In this document: positions 1 to 6,291 of the stretch, in pieces
Position numbering within the stretch: position 1 is the first letter of the stretch
How the letters are laid out: each line of letters starts with the position of its first letter
Source: Treponema sp.
Lineage (GTDB): Bacteria; Spirochaetota; Spirochaetia; Treponematales; Treponemataceae
DNA: 32,580 nucleotides
Reading direction: 5' to 3'
Assembly: GCA_017392945.1 (NCBI GenBank)
Contig: JAFOSK010000126.1
Coordinates: 1 to 32,580, forward strand
Translations under genes and position numbers: made by a program
The notes under the pieces: model-generated
Databases searched by the model: none
What the model was told of the DNA's origin: nothing
The model's input: only the letters and a program-made list of their open reading frames with translations

Positions 1-75
1 CTAACGCTCACCGTCCTCGGCTGAAACAAGTTCAGCCTGCGGTCGGCAAGGGGCTCCCAGCGCTAACGCATTTTA
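1..75. repeat. Palindromic repeat remnant
   Basis: Intergenic sequence richer in GC than its surroundings. It contains a hairpin, GGCTGAA (19-25) with TTCAGCC (31-37) around a 5-nt loop. It ends in a 16-nt word, TCCCAGCGCTAACGCA (55-70), that occurs again at 5553-5568. No gene is visible here. The homology to the second TetR locus starts at 76, so this block sits exactly where the divergent hydrolase gene lies in the other copy. Confidence 0.6.
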
Positions 76-202
76 TTTAGTAACGTTGTGTCACTTATCT
101 AAAGTGTATGACATAAATAGTGACTTGTTAATACTAAAATATGATTTTAGTGACAAAAAGTTGCTTATTGCAAAAATCCTTTTACTGTGATATTCTCTAA
201 TT
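76..202. promoter_or_regulatory. Duplicated TetR operator/promoter region, copy 1
   Basis: Aligns without gaps to 7390-7516. It contains an operator-like inverted repeat CACTT-N5-AAGTG (92-106) and a perfect one, ACTAAAAT-ATG-ATTTTAGT (133-151). A plus-strand promoter is TTGCAA (168-173), 17 nt, TATTCT (191-196), which puts transcription start at or next to the ATG at 203. On the minus strand a weaker TTAACA/TACACT promoter points leftwards but has no gene in front of it. Autoregulation is inferred from the palindromes. Confidence 0.7.
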
Positions 203-859
203 ATGGCAGAATTAAACAGCAAAGCAGTTTTCATCCGCGCAAGAAGCGACGAACACAAAGAAGAAAGACTTTCTCAAATTAAAGAGGCAACGGCATCTCT
301 TTTTGAAAGTGCACCTTACTCAGAAATTACCCTTACTACTATAGCTGAAAAACTTGGCTGGTCCCGGGCTAACCTTTATAAATACGTTACAACCAAAGAA
401 GAAATCTTTCTGGAAATCTCCGCAGAAAAAATGACCGCTTATTACAATGCATTGCTTTCGGCATTTCCTGAAGGTAACAATTTTACCCCAGATGTTATTA
501 CCGAAGTCTGGGCTGGAATTGTAAACGCTAATCAGGATTATATGCGTTATGTTTCCTATCTTAATCCTGTGATAGAAACAAATGTTACGGTTGAACGACT
601 TGCTATTTTCAAAAAGAAATATTATGACCTGGCTTATGCCTTCCGCGACAGACTTGCACAAATGCTTGGCACTACGCAGGATACGGCCTACAAAATCCAG
701 CTGGATGTTTTATTTTATGCTTCATCAAATGCGGTTTGCTGTTATAAAAATCCTCTGGTGCAGGAAGCCCTCAAGCAAATCAATATCAATCCACCTGCTA
801 TGGATTTTTACAAGGACATGAAGGACTTTATAAAAATGCGGCTGGCTTGGAAAGAGTGA
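203..859 (+). CDS. TetR/AcrR family transcriptional regulator, copy 1
   Basis: A 218-residue one-component regulator. The N-terminal helix-turn-helix lies at about residues 20-65, with the TetR-typical stretch ITLTTIAEKLGWSRANLYKY followed by TTKEEIFLEI. The rest is an alpha-helical ligand/dimer domain of a type that usually binds small hydrophobic ligands; the ligand here is unknown. It is nearly identical to the protein at 7517-8155, apart from a six-residue longer N-terminus and scattered substitutions. No Shine-Dalgarno precedes the ATG and the -10 box ends 6 nt before it, so the mRNA may be leaderless. It converges on the ECF-S-like gene at 877. The divergent target gene present beside copy 2 is missing, so this copy is either an orphan paralogue or acts in trans at the hydrolase promoter. 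The family is secure; the role is inferred. Confidence 0.93.
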   Translation: MAELNSKAVFIRARSDEHKEERLSQIKEATASLFESAPYSEITLTTIAEKLGWSRANLYKYVTTKEEIFLEISAEKMTAYYNALLSAFPEGNNFTPDVITEVWAGIVNANQDYMRYVSYLNPVIETNVTVERLAIFKKKYYDLAYAFRDRLAQMLGTTQDTAYKIQLDVLFYASSNAVCCYKNPLVQEALKQININPPAMDFYKDMKDFIKMRLAWKE

Positions 860-876
860 TAATACAGGCGGTAAGG

Positions 877-1482
877 CTAAAAAAACTTCTTAACGAAGCG
901 GTAAATAAAAAGGCAAATTGTGGCACTTACAAGCTTATCTACAAAGTTTGTGATTGTGCCGCCTATGTATGCAGCAACCGGCAGGCTTCTGATTACGACG
1001 TAGATTCCCTGAACTGCGTTATCAACCTGCGGAATTGATGTGTTTGCACCATAAACAAAGGTCGAAATTGTGTCGCCGATAATTGAATTGCTGATTGCGG
1101 CTAAAAATCCAGCCCACATAAAGCTGTCTGCGGAAAGAAGTTTTTCGTTAGGATGATTTTTTCTTTCTGTGCGGAAAACCATCCAGGCGATTAAAGCGGT
1201 AGAAAGATGACATGCAGAAAAAAAGATTCCCGTGTGTGCAAAAATGAACAAAAGCAGATTTGAACCAAAGGCGCAGATTAAGCCCGGTACAAGTCCGCAC
1301 AAAGCAGTTACCGCAATGGTCATTACTGAATCTAGATAAAGAGGAAATGCAATTAATCCTGCCAGAAATGAACCTAGATAATTTATTACGATTGAAATGG
1401 CGGTAAAGAGAACTGTAAAAATTATTCTGCGCGGTGTCCAGTTTTTGTCCGGCAACCTGCTGTTTATTAAGTTGCCGCTCAT
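877..1482 (-). CDS. ECF-transporter S-component-like membrane protein
   Basis: A 201-residue, very hydrophobic protein with about five or six membrane segments, short loops and a basic end (RFVKKFF). The pattern resembles substrate-binding S components of energy-coupling factor transporters, or the related membrane-sensor domains. Residues 1-20 are cytoplasmic-like, then paired helices at about 21-60, 65-105 and 120-195. The start overlaps the stop of the response-regulator gene (ATGA), so it is translationally coupled as the last gene of a kinase-regulator-membrane protein operon. No EcfA or EcfT gene is nearby, so it would need shared modules elsewhere, or it may serve as a sensor. The substrate cannot be read from sequence. 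Confidence 0.6.
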   Translation of the reverse strand: MSGNLINSRLPDKNWTPRRIIFTVLFTAISIVINYLGSFLAGLIAFPLYLDSVMTIAVTALCGLVPGLICAFGSNLLLFIFAHTGIFFSACHLSTALIAWMVFRTERKNHPNEKLLSADSFMWAGFLAAISNSIIGDTISTFVYGANTSIPQVDNAVQGIYVVIRSLPVAAYIGGTITNFVDKLVSATICLFIYRFVKKFF

Positions 1483-2156
1483 ACAATAAGCCCCAGAAGT
1501 TTTGCTTTTTCAAGAAGGTCGTGCCTGTCTTTTATATCAAGTTTTGAATAAACTTCGGTTCGCTGGTTAATGACAGTTTTTTCTGATTTGCCGAGCTTTT
1601 TGGCAATGTCTGCAACGTGCATATCCTGCGAAAGAAGAATAAAAACTTCGCGCTCTTTTTTGGAAAGTGATTTGTAGTTGTCAAAAAGATAGCTCAAATC
1701 ATTTGTGATGTCATGTTCGCGTCCATGTTTTGCAAGAAGCGACTGCATCAGTTCAGTTGCAGCCTTATTAAAATATGAATTGCCGTTTGCAACAGTAGTG
1801 ATTGCAGATGCAAGTTCATCAATTGTTGCGTCTTTTGTAATGTAGCCCTGAACTCCGTTCAAGAGTGAATTTTCAACATGAATCACATCATTGAACATTG
1901 TGTAAATCAAAATAGCAATATCGGGAGAAATCTTTTTGAGTTCGGGAATCAGTTCAAGTCCGCTTCTGCCGTCAAGGTTCAAATCAAGAATGACAATTTT
2001 GATGCCACGGTTTTCCTTTAAGGTTTCCAGAGCACTTTCATAATCACTTGCGCACACAAAATCAAAAGAGGAATCTTTATTTTTAAGCATCTGCGTCATG
2101 CCGTCGCGTAAGCCCACATGATCATCAACGAACAGAATCTTTAATTGTGATTGCAA
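1479..2156 (-). CDS. NarL/LuxR-type response regulator
   Basis: A 225-residue two-domain regulator. The receiver domain (about 1-125) has the acidic pair DD at 11-12, the phospho-acceptor Asp58 in VILDLNLDG, and the conserved Lys in GYITKD. A long linker is followed by a C-terminal LuxR-type helix-turn-helix (about 160-215: LSKKEREVFILLSQ, then AKKLGKSEKTV). The start is TTG at 2156, preceded by a strong GGAGGA at 7-nt spacing; no in-frame ATG fits. It overlaps the upstream kinase gene by 32 nt and the downstream membrane-protein gene by 4 nt. It is expected to be phosphorylated by the neighbouring kinase and to bind DNA, perhaps at the palindrome upstream of the operon (inference). Confidence 0.93.
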   Translation of the reverse strand: MQSQLKILFVDDHVGLRDGMTQMLKNKDSSFDFVCASDYESALETLKENRGIKIVILDLNLDGRSGLELIPELKKISPDIAILIYTMFNDVIHVENSLLNGVQGYITKDATIDELASAITTVANGNSYFNKAATELMQSLLAKHGREHDITNDLSYLFDNYKSLSKKEREVFILLSQDMHVADIAKKLGKSEKTVINQRTEVYSKLDIKDRHDLLEKAKLLGLIV

Positions 2157-3186
2157 TTGTTGTTCCTCCCTCGCTTATAAAATTGACAGTACCGCCCAAA
2201 AGTTCCACTCGATCTTTGATGTTTGAAACGCCGTAATGCTTTTTTGCGCTCTGCTTGTTTTTAAGTTCAACTTCTTCTTCCGAAAAACCTTTGCCGTCGT
2301 CCTTTATGATAAAGCGGAAGTCGTCGATGCCGTCTACAAAACGGATTTCCACATTGCTCGCGTTTGCATGGCGGCTGATGTTGGAAAGCGCTTCCTGCAG
2401 GATTCGGATAAGTTCAATCTGAACATTTTCGCTTAAATGCTGAATTTTTGTTGAACCGATGTAGACCTTTGTTGAAATGTTGTAGTTTGCTTCAAGCGTT
2501 GCCGCCAGTTTTTTTACAATTTCTTCAAAGCTTTCGTTCAGGTTCAGGTGAGTGGTTCCAATCATATAGCGTACTTCGTTAAAAGCCTGCTGGGCATAAA
2601 ACTTTGATTTTGAAATATCTTCTTTTTCAAGATAAAGCTTAAGCGCCGCAAGATCCTGAGCAACACCGTCGTGAAGGTTGCGGCTGATTTTAGACTGTTC
2701 TTCGCTCATTACCTTAAGGCGGTGAAGGTCAATTCTGTTTTTAAAGGATTTTTCTACAATCAGGAAAACTGCAATCATAATGAGGATGAGAGAGCAGTAC
2801 AAAAGCGTGTCGTAACCAAGGTTAAGGCGGTTCTGTGTCTGGTGCATGTTGTTCTGAAAAGTGATTATCGGCTCAATTGTGTTCTGATTTGTTTCCAGGA
2901 GTTCAATAATCTCTGAAAGTTCAGTTTTTAATTCTTTATCAAAATAAGTAAAAGGCGCGTAATCGTAAGTGAGTTTTTCGATGAGTTCCGTATGGTCGGC
3001 GTGAACAGAATTTGCGCTGTTTTCTTCCAGCTGAATTTTGAGCATCTGGGAATCCAGGTCTGAAATCTTTCTGTTTGAGTAGGTCTTAAAATAAATGGAA
3101 AAACCAAAATTGATTATTGCCACATAGATGATGAGTAATTCAATTTTAAAAACATGCTTCAATGTTAAAGCAACACTTTTGCTCAT
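2125..3186 (-). CDS. Membrane sensor histidine kinase, NarX/DegS type
   Basis: A 353-residue kinase when started at the ATG at 3186. It has a membrane segment at about residues 15-34, an extracytoplasmic region of about 90 residues with a helical, probably coiled-coil look, and a second membrane segment at about 127-145. A HisKA_3 dimerisation domain follows with the phospho-acceptor His172 in RNLHDGVAQDL, then a HATPase_c domain (N-box in QEALSNISRHA, G-box DDGKGFS). It forms an operon with the NarL-type regulator. An in-frame upstream ATG at 3201 is possible. Neither start has a ribosome-binding site; TATACT lies exactly 6 nt before the 3186 ATG. The signal is unknown. Confidence 0.9.
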   Translation of the reverse strand: MSKSVALTLKHVFKIELLIIYVAIINFGFSIYFKTYSNRKISDLDSQMLKIQLEENSANSVHADHTELIEKLTYDYAPFTYFDKELKTELSEIIELLETNQNTIEPIITFQNNMHQTQNRLNLGYDTLLYCSLILIMIAVFLIVEKSFKNRIDLHRLKVMSEEQSKISRNLHDGVAQDLAALKLYLEKEDISKSKFYAQQAFNEVRYMIGTTHLNLNESFEEIVKKLAATLEANYNISTKVYIGSTKIQHLSENVQIELIRILQEALSNISRHANASNVEIRFVDGIDDFRFIIKDDGKGFSEEEVELKNKQSAKKHYGVSNIKDRVELLGGTVNFISEGGTTIAITIKDSVR

Positions 3187-3219
3187 GCGCCAAGTATACA
3201 TCAAAAGTCCCGTTTTTGT

Positions 3220-3236
3220 TTGGGAAATTTTCCCAA
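3220..3236. promoter_or_regulatory. 17-bp perfect palindrome upstream of the kinase operon
   Basis: TTGGGAAA, one T, TTTCCCAA: 8-bp arms around a single centre base, about 35-50 nt upstream of the kinase start codon and about 70 nt from the divergent gene at 3307. Half-site-like GGAAA and CCC words recur nearby (3244-3260). Position and symmetry suggest an operator. The binding protein is unknown; the operon's own response regulator is one candidate. Confidence 0.5.
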
Positions 3237-3306
3237 GAATTTTAGGAAAGCGTCCCAAAGGAATTTTGACCTCTTGATGTAGAATGTGGAGCAAAGGAAG
3301 GTAATC

Positions 3307-3717
3307 GTGGGAACAGTAAATCAAGAAACAGGTTTAGCGTCAGAGTTTTATGTTTTATCTGCGTTGTTAAGAAATAGTGTTAATGCCAATATCACATTAG
3401 GCAATCAAAAGAAAGTTGATATTATTGTTAACAACAAAGGTGTCGCCATGACAATTGATGTAAAGGGCTTAAAAAGTTCAGGTGATTTTATTATTGGCAA
3501 TTATTTTGAAAGTAAGGATGACAAAAATCATTTTTATATTTTTGTTTACTACAGCAATTTTGAAAATGTAAAAGAAAATCCTGAACTTTTTGTTGTTCCA
3601 GCAACAGAAATCTCTGCAATCGTTAAAGAAAGAGAATCTGTAAATAATGTAAGTATTGTTTCATTGCGTGAAAAGTATTCGAGAGATTTTTCTGATGCAG
3701 TGAAAATTTTTAAATAA
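3307..3717 (+). CDS. PD-(D/E)XK nuclease-like protein
   Basis: A 136-residue protein of unrecognised family with the layout of a small PD-(D/E)XK fold. There is an N-terminal helix with Glu13 (GLASEFYVLSALLRNS), then Asp38 in the beta-strand KKVDII, then Asp51-x-Lys53 in MTIDVKG. This E...D...DxK set matches stand-alone restriction-endonuclease-like proteins that open with a G-x-x-(S)-E-F helix. The GTG at 3307 is chosen because AGGAAG lies 6 nt upstream; a GTG at 3286 would add seven residues but has no ribosome-binding site. There is no neighbouring methylase or helicase, so a restriction role is not shown. Nuclease activity is inference only. Confidence 0.55.
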   Translation: MGTVNQETGLASEFYVLSALLRNSVNANITLGNQKKVDIIVNNKGVAMTIDVKGLKSSGDFIIGNYFESKDDKNHFYIFVYYSNFENVKENPELFVVPATEISAIVKERESVNNVSIVSLREKYSRDFSDAVKIFK

Positions 3718-3720
3718 TTT

Positions 3721-3759
3721 AAGTCAATTCGGAAGTTGATACTTTCTCGTTGACTTTTT
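3721..3759 (+). terminator. Probable Rho-independent terminator
   Basis: AAGTCAA (3721-3727) pairs with TTGACTT (3750-3756), with further weak pairing inside. A T-run (3755-3759) follows. It begins 4 nt after the stop of the PD-(D/E)XK-like gene and 15 nt before the lipoprotein start. Confidence 0.5.
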
Positions 3760-3773
3760 ATGGGAGAATTAAA

Positions 3774-5045
3774 ATGAAAAGAAAATTTGGTTTTATGTTT
3801 ATGATTTTCGCAATGATCTCTCTTGCAAGCTGCGAAAGTAAAGGAAAAAAAATCACGTGCAAGCCTGAAAATTTCAGGGAGAAAATCTCTGAGTTAAAAT
3901 CTGAAGGCACATACAATGTAATTGTTACAGGCACTATAAGTAACAATAAAAAGTTTCTGGATGATTTGGCAGCAGCTTTAAAACAGGATAGAACTGTGAA
4001 AATTCATCTGGACTTGTCTGAAAGTGAAGGCTTAAAAGAATTTTACTCTGGTGCTTCAAATTTGTTGGGAGTTTCACTTCCACCTTCCTTTAAAAAGTTA
4101 TCAACAAAAAGCTTTCGCGGAAAGAATATAAAATATGTAGATTTCCCTAAAGGAAATGAGAGATTTATTGCCGAAGAAAATGCAATCTATACAAAAAATC
4201 ATAAAATATTAGGTGCTGTTCTTGCAGGTGCAACAGAATTAAATGTTGCTGAAGGAACAGAAAAAATAGTATATGGAGCAATTGAAAATTTGGATAATTT
4301 GGAAAAAGTTATGTTGCCATCAACATTAACGGAATTGGAGAGCAATAATTTTGTAAAGTGTCCTTCACTTACACTTGTCGATTCAGAGAGCAGTCAAATT
4401 AAAAAGATCGTGTCCTGTTTTAATGATTTGCCAAATGTTCAAGTGAAATTACCAAAAACGCTTGAATATTTAGAAGAATCATTTAAAAATTCAAAAATTA
4501 TAAATATAAAATTACCAGAAAAACTCAATTACATGTATCATTCATTTATCGCTTTGGACGATATTACAGAAATTGAATTACCAGATTCCTTAGAATTTGT
4601 TATAAAGTCTTTTGTTGATTGTAAAAAAATAAATCGAATTAATTTTGGAAATAATCTAAAAATTTTATATTCAGGATTTACTTTATGTCCTGAATTAAAA
4701 TCAATATCCCTTCCTGCAAGTTTAATTCGATTAGCTAAATATAATAACTTTACTGAAAAAATTGTAAATTTTAGCGATGGTGAATGGTATTTTGACATTG
4801 AATTGGCAGATGCATCTGGGTGGATTTGGAATAGCAGCAAGGATGCCTGCGACCCGAACGAACATAAATTTGGAAATCTTTCTCAAGAAATTCTTTCTTC
4901 TCCAGAGAAATTAGGAGAATTTATAAATACTGAATCCTTCGACACATACTATGGTGGAATCTGGAAAAATGAATATGATGTTATTAGCGAACCTTCAGAT
5001 GGGGTTGGTACATGGGATGATTTTTGTTTGAACAGAAACTTTTGA
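3774..5045 (+). CDS. Leucine-rich-repeat (BspA-like) lipoprotein
   Basis: A 423-residue predicted lipoprotein. The signal peptide MKRKFGFMFM... ends in the lipobox SLASC with Cys20 as the lipidated residue. From about residue 110 to 340 there are irregular LRR_5/BspA-type repeats: short strands such as VMLPSTLTEL, VKLPKTLEYL, IKLPEKLNYM, IELPDSLEFV and ISLPASLIRL, spaced by about 22-24 residues. Such repeats serve ligand binding or adhesion on the surface of treponemes and oral or gut anaerobes. The C-terminal 80 residues, rich in Trp and Gly, are unlike the repeats. The ATG at 3774 follows GGGAGA and gives a good signal peptide; the in-frame ATG at 3750 lies inside the preceding terminator. 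It is very AT-rich and stands alone. Confidence 0.82.
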   Translation: MKRKFGFMFMIFAMISLASCESKGKKITCKPENFREKISELKSEGTYNVIVTGTISNNKKFLDDLAAALKQDRTVKIHLDLSESEGLKEFYSGASNLLGVSLPPSFKKLSTKSFRGKNIKYVDFPKGNERFIAEENAIYTKNHKILGAVLAGATELNVAEGTEKIVYGAIENLDNLEKVMLPSTLTELESNNFVKCPSLTLVDSESSQIKKIVSCFNDLPNVQVKLPKTLEYLEESFKNSKIINIKLPEKLNYMYHSFIALDDITEIELPDSLEFVIKSFVDCKKINRINFGNNLKILYSGFTLCPELKSISLPASLIRLAKYNNFTEKIVNFSDGEWYFDIELADASGWIWNSSKDACDPNEHKFGNLSQEILSSPEKLGEFINTESFDTYYGGIWKNEYDVISEPSDGVGTWDDFCLNRNF

Positions 5046-5066
5046 ACATGATATGTAAATATTACT

Positions 5067-5099
5067 GATGTGCAGGTTTTATCAAAAAGCCTGTACATC
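5067..5099 (+). terminator. Hairpin downstream of the LRR lipoprotein
   Basis: GATGTGCAGG (5067-5076) pairs with CCTGTACATC (5090-5099), with one G-T wobble; TTTT/AAAA can extend it inside. It lies 21 nt after the lipoprotein stop. The T-tract after it is weak, so terminator function is probable, not certain. Confidence 0.5.
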
Positions 5100-5285
5100 T
5101 TCCAATCGACAGGATCAATTTCCAGAACGCATCCTGTCAATTGAGTATTCCTTTTTATCTTTCAAAAACTCTTCCATCGTATCCACCAGCTCGCTGAAAT
5201 TTGAACGCAGTCGCTACGCCGCTCTCGTAAGAAACACAAAATAACGTGTTCTCCAATCTGATGTGTTAAGCTGAAAAAACTAAAT
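5100..5285. other. Intergenic region with an inverted repeat and gene debris
   Basis: GACAGGAT (5108-5115) and ATCCTGTC (5131-5138) form a perfect 8-bp inverted repeat with a 15-nt loop. On the minus strand about 5120-5200 reads as a short acidic/basic peptide (ELVDTMEEFLKDKKEYSIDR) that stops at both ends and looks like a leftover of a larger gene. No complete gene is visible. Confidence 0.4.
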
Positions 5286-5553
5286 TTAATTAAATAAATC
5301 ATCCATCAAAATGACATTAGAGAAAACGTTGCTGTATTCGTTTTTCTTTAATCCAAAGGTTGTTATTAAGGTACTTCGGATTACTGTCTTCGGAGAAACT
5401 TCTTTTTGAAAGAGAGATTCTCCGCTGTAAAACTTCAGCTCACACATATTAATTACATTATCATCCCTGATAATAAGCAAATCGATTTGAGTTCCTTCTT
5501 CATCGTCTGCTCGTTTAGACCAGGCAGAAGATGATGTATTTACACCAGAAATT
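5286..5553 (-). pseudogene. C-terminal remnant of an AAA ATPase (DUF4143/DUF234-type)
   Basis: The open frame encodes the tail of a common bacterial/archaeal ATPase family: residues of the type EEGTQIDLLI, then NVINMCELKFYSGE, then STLITTFGLKKNEYS and the ending MDDLF. In intact relatives of over 350 residues, the EIK/ELK motif belongs to a nuclease-like C-terminal domain. Here only about 89 residues remain. The helix normally found between KFYSGE and the LITTFG strand appears shortened, and the 5' end stops abruptly at the repeat word at 5553-5568. No start codon with a ribosome-binding site is visible. It is interpreted as a truncated, dead gene. Confidence 0.72.
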
Positions 5554-5568
5554 CCCAGCGCTAACGCA
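5553..5568. repeat. 16-nt word shared with 55-70; possible cassette end
   Basis: TCCCAGCGCTAACGCA is identical to 55-70. Its right part is mirrored at 6066-6076 (TGCGTTAGGGA) on the other side of the lipoprotein gene, so the gene is flanked by imperfect inverted copies. The word also supplies the TAG stop of that gene and marks the breakpoint of the ATPase remnant. Confidence 0.55.
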
Positions 5569-6037
5569 ATATTTCAAACACCGCAGTCACATCACCTTTG
5601 CCCAGAATCTTTTTGAGCTCGGCCTGTGTTACCCCGTCTACTTTTCCAAGGCGGGTAAAGTTCCAGCTGTTAGTGTCATAGTAAATTGTAATCTGATTTC
5701 CTTGATACAAAATGATGTCACCGGCAACTGTTGTAATCTGAGTATCGTTTCGAGGGAGACTTGTACCAAGCGAACCGACTTTTTCAAAGCTGCCGTAATC
5801 GTGCATTTTTACAGTCAGAGGGCCTTTTTCCAAAAGTCCGTAGAAGGCTGTAGCAGAAGAATTGTCGGCTAGGGTAGCGGTAAGATTATGATTACCACTG
5901 TCGCTTGTAATTTGAATTGAAATTTTCATATCAGAAAGTTCTCCTTTGTCAGATGATTTTGTTCCCCTGCTGCCATTAGCGCAGGCCGTAGAAACAAGAA
6001 GAAAAACAGAAATTAGAAACGCAAATAATCTTTTCAT
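5561..6037 (-). CDS. Cyclophilin-like fold lipoprotein
   Basis: A 158-residue protein with a lipoprotein signal peptide (lipobox LVSTAC, Cys19) followed by a single compact domain at about residues 37-156. The domain resembles the cyclophilin-like fold family found in many anaerobes: opening strand MKISIQI, then LADNSSATAFYGLLEKGPLTVKM, GDIILYQGNQITIYYD, LGKV, and the ending VTAVFEI. The function of this family is unsettled; prolyl isomerase activity should not be assumed. The ATG at 6037 follows AAGGAG at good spacing. The stop codon lies inside a repeat shared with 55-70, and a mirrored copy sits upstream of the gene, which hints that it travels as a small cassette. Confidence 0.75.
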   Translation of the reverse strand: MKRLFAFLISVFLLVSTACANGSRGTKSSDKGELSDMKISIQITSDSGNHNLTATLADNSSATAFYGLLEKGPLTVKMHDYGSFEKVGSLGTSLPRNDTQITTVAGDIILYQGNQITIYYDTNSWNFTRLGKVDGVTQAELKKILGKGDVTAVFEILR

Positions 6038-6059
6038 GTTGAGATACTCCTTTTGATTA

Positions 6060-6290
6060 TGGTTTTGCGTTAGGGATTGTAGGGGCGGCGAAGCCGTTCC
6101 GTAGTGACGGTGGTTGAGCCTGTCGAAACCACCAGAACGCAGGAATGGAGGCGATAGCCGGAACCCGCGAGAATGGCTTTGCCATTCTCGTTACGAGTTT
6201 ACCGTCGGTAAACTCGCGAAAGCCCGACGTAGCGAGTTTGCGAAGCAAACTCGGTAAGTGAGCGAAGCGAACGGCGAACGCCCAAAATCT
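6060..6290. repeat. Cluster of tandem palindromic (REP-like) hairpins
   Basis: A gene-free stretch with at least four strong hairpins: GGTGGTT/AACCACC (6109-6133) around the core GAGCCTGTCGA; CGAGAATGGC/GCCATTCTCG (6168-6190); CGAGTTTACC/GGTAAACTCG (6194-6216); CGAGTTTGC/GCAAACTCG (6233-6253). A smaller CGGCgaaGCCG lies at about 6087-6097. The last three share CGAG...CTCG ends, so they look like variants of one unit. The GAGCCTGTCGA core recurs in other gaps and inside aspS. Confidence 0.85.
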
Positions 6291-6291
6291 C

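Noticed and set aside
5531..5872. 113-codon plus-strand frame opposite the cyclophilin-like gene
   Set aside because: The minus-strand gene has a ribosome-binding site, signal peptide and family motifs; this frame has none.
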